NCBI GenBank assembly: GCA_001627865.1
Contig: LUQO01000005.1
Span: 1-64,000, forward strand
Reading direction: 5' to 3'
Length of the DNA stretch: 64,000 bases
From: SAR324 cluster bacterium REDSEA-S27_B3
Lineage (GTDB): Bacteria > SAR324 > NAC60-12
Shown: piece after piece, positions 62,465-64,000 of the stretch
Numbering within the stretch: position 1 is the stretch's first letter
Layout of the letters: each line of letters opens with the position of its first letter
Made by a program: the position numbers and the translations under genes
The notes under the pieces: generated by a model
Told to the model about the DNA's origin: nothing
Databases searched by the model: none
Seen by the model: only the letters and a program-made list of their open reading frames with translations

Positions 62465-64000
62465 ATGTCTCTTAGTACCACAGTTACAGACGCGAGAGTT
62501 GTTTTCACACCTTCCGGAAAGCGTGGTTATTTCCCGGTGGGAACACCTGTTTTGCAGGCCGCGCAGGCACTTGGTGTAGACGTTGATTCTGTCTGCGGTG
62601 GCCGTGGAATCTGCGGACGCTGTCAGGTTGTACAATCCACAGGTAACTTTCCCAAGCACTCAATAAACTCAAAATCTGAAAACATCTCACAACTCAGTGA
62701 AGTTGAAAAAGCTTACGCCGACCGTCCTAAAAAAAACCTGAAGGATGGCCGAAGACTAAGCTGCGCCACCCAGATTCTTGGCGATTGCGTCATAGACGTC
62801 CCTCCAGACAGTCAGGTACATCAGCAAATTGTCAGGAAAGAAGCCGATGCATTTGACATAGAAATCATTCCTCCGGTACAGCTGCATTACGTCGAAGTCT
62901 GGAAACCAAACATGCACGATCCATCCGGTGATTTACGCCGGCTGCGTGAGGCTCTGGAGCGTGAATGGCAGCTTACAGATTTACGCTTTGGTCCTGGAAT
63001 GCTGCTTTCACTGCAAAGAGAGCTAAGGAAAGGAGACTGGAAAGTAACTGTCGCGGTAGATTACCTTGGTCAGGTAATCGCGGTCAATCCAGGCTTCAAA
63101 GAGTCATTGTGCGGTTTGGCAATTGATGTCGGTTCTACCACAGTTGCCGCACACCTCTGTAATCTCAGGACCGGTAAAGTACTGGCATCCGCAGGAATGA
63201 TGAATCCTCAAATACGATTTGGTGAGGATTTGATGAGCCGTGTGTCATACGTGATGATGCATCCTGATGGTGATAAGGAAATGACAAAAGCAATTCGCGA
63301 GACTATCAATGAACTTGCTGAGAATGTTGCCAAACAAGCTAATCGTGAATTGGATGAAATCGTAGAAGTTACTTTTGTGGGCAATCCCATCATGCACCAT
63401 CTTCTACTCGGCATTAATCCTGTTGAACTTGGGGGTGCGCCTTTCGCCCTGGCCACAGATGAAAGCGTAAGGATTCGCGCTCGTGATTTAAAATTATTAC
63501 TGCACACCAACACACGCTGCTACGTTTTGCCTTGCATCGCCGGACATGTCGGCGCAGATACAGCAGGAATGATATTGTCAGAGGCACCGCACAAACGTGA
63601 AGCAATGTCATTGCTGGTTGATATCGGCACAAACGCAGAAATTGTTCTGGGCAACAATGAACGTCTTTTGGCAGCCTCAAGCCCTACGGGACCTGCCTTT
63701 GAAGGTGCACAAATTTCATCCGGACAACGTGCCGCCCCCGGAGCAATTGAACGGGTGCGCATTGATCGTCAGACTCTGGTGCCTAAATTCAAAATCATCG
63801 GCTGTGATTTATGGTCTGACGAGTCTGGATTTTCTGCAGAAAACAAAAAAATCGGCACTACAGGAATATGCGGTTCCGGAATTATAGAAGCTATTGCTGA
63901 AATGTATTTAGCAGGGATTCTGACTCCTGATGGTGTGATCAACGGAACTCTGGCAGAAAATAGTCAAAACATTGTAGCGGAGGGACGCACATTTTCCTAT
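62465..64000 (+). CDS. RamA-like corrinoid activation protein (2Fe-2S ferredoxin + ASKHA), partial
   Basis: Starts at ATG 62465 and stays open to the window edge (512 codons, right end missing). The N-terminal ferredoxin-type domain has the [2Fe-2S] Cys pattern CGGRGICGRC (about residues 44-53) with a later Cys in RLSCATQI. A linker precedes an ASKHA ATPase domain (GLAIDVGSTTVAAHLC, VGNPIMHHLLLG, LLVDIGTNAEIVLGN, GTTGICGSGIIEAIAEM) of the DUF4445/RACo/RamA type. These proteins reduce inactive Co(II) corrinoids of methyltransferase systems using ATP. Here the partner corrinoid protein and MttB/MtgB-type enzyme are not present, apart from a remnant at 55.6 kb. Confidence 0.88.
   Translation, partial: MSLSTTVTDARVVFTPSGKRGYFPVGTPVLQAAQALGVDVDSVCGGRGICGRCQVVQSTGNFPKHSINSKSENISQLSEVEKAYADRPKKNLKDGRRLSCATQILGDCVIDVPPDSQVHQQIVRKEADAFDIEIIPPVQLHYVEVWKPNMHDPSGDLRRLREALEREWQLTDLRFGPGMLLSLQRELRKGDWKVTVAVDYLGQVIAVNPGFKESLCGLAIDVGSTTVAAHLCNLRTGKVLASAGMMNPQIRFGEDLMSRVSYVMMHPDGDKEMTKAIRETINELAENVAKQANRELDEIVEVTFVGNPIMHHLLLGINPVELGGAPFALATDESVRIRARDLKLLLHTNTRCYVLPCIAGHVGADTAGMILSEAPHKREAMSLLVDIGTNAEIVLGNNERLLAASSPTGPAFEGAQISSGQRAAPGAIERVRIDRQTLVPKFKIIGCDLWSDESGFSAENKKIGTTGICGSGIIEAIAEMYLAGILTPDGVINGTLAENSQNIVAEGRTFSY

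Overview
The window reads as a chromosomal segment of an AT-rich, Gram-negative, probably free-living marine bacterium. The evidence is an LPS heptosyltransferase, lipoproteins, periplasmic proteases, a flagellar switch protein and several genes for small organic osmolytes (taurine, glycine betaine or related quaternary amines, possibly DMSP). Gene content and order would suit a deltaproteobacterial or SAR324-like lineage. That placement is an inference from gene content only, since there is no rRNA gene here. I found no tRNA, rRNA, CRISPR array, prophage or insertion sequence.

Layout. (1) 0.4-4.9 kb, minus strand: a complete taurine dissimilation operon, xsc-tpa-ald. A truncated TauC/SsuC-type permease lies nearby at 6.9-7.4 kb. 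(2) 5.4-14.2 kb: mixed housekeeping and accessory genes: a duplicated DUF350 membrane protein, a methyltransferase, mobA, a YfcG-like GST, a YejF-like double ABC ATPase, a HugZ-like flavin protein, a divergent dnaA, a small lipoprotein and waaF. (3) 14.3-19.4 kb, minus strand: a type I secretion-like locus. A Gly/Pro/acid-rich tandem-repeat protein, frameshifted here by an 11-bp duplication, is followed by an ABC exporter with altered ATPase motifs and then by a HlyD-type adaptor fused to an N-terminal cyclic-nucleotide-binding domain. This is the most unusual part of the window. (4) 20-24 kb: uppP and a translationally coupled pair of HtrA-like proteins, the second lacking all three catalytic residues. 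(5) 24-34 kb: the conserved translation/RNA cluster: polyprenyl synthase, rimP, nusA, infB, rbfA, truB, rpsO, pnp. (6) 34-40 kb: glutamate-racemase-like, phosphomannose-isomerase-like, priA and GNAT genes, then a lipoate/octanoate transferase. (7) 40.5-43.1 kb, minus strand: SRP RNA - dnaX - ybaB. (8) 43.3-48 kb: an HTH-EIIA regulator overlapping a ClC channel, an IHF/HU protein, an orphan fliM, a Nudix hydrolase and a Bor-like lipoprotein.

(9) 48.4-64 kb is a C1/osmolyte catabolic region: a dimethylglycine/sarcosine dehydrogenase-like protein, folD, a GbcA-type Rieske oxygenase, a DddP-like DMSP lyase candidate, a 2OG-Fe(II) oxygenase, a PhnD-like protein, a fatty acid desaturase, a proXWV quaternary-amine importer, a MetF-like reductase and a RamA-like corrinoid activator that runs off the right edge. 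Together these predict betaine uptake, oxidative demethylation, and passage of the C1 units through tetrahydrofolate. Gene loss is visible: only the last ~50 codons of an MttB-type trimethylamine/betaine methyltransferase remain, and a SAM methyltransferase is cut off after motif I. A set of three GGAAC-N5-GTTCY inverted repeats between proX and the MetF-like gene is a candidate operator.
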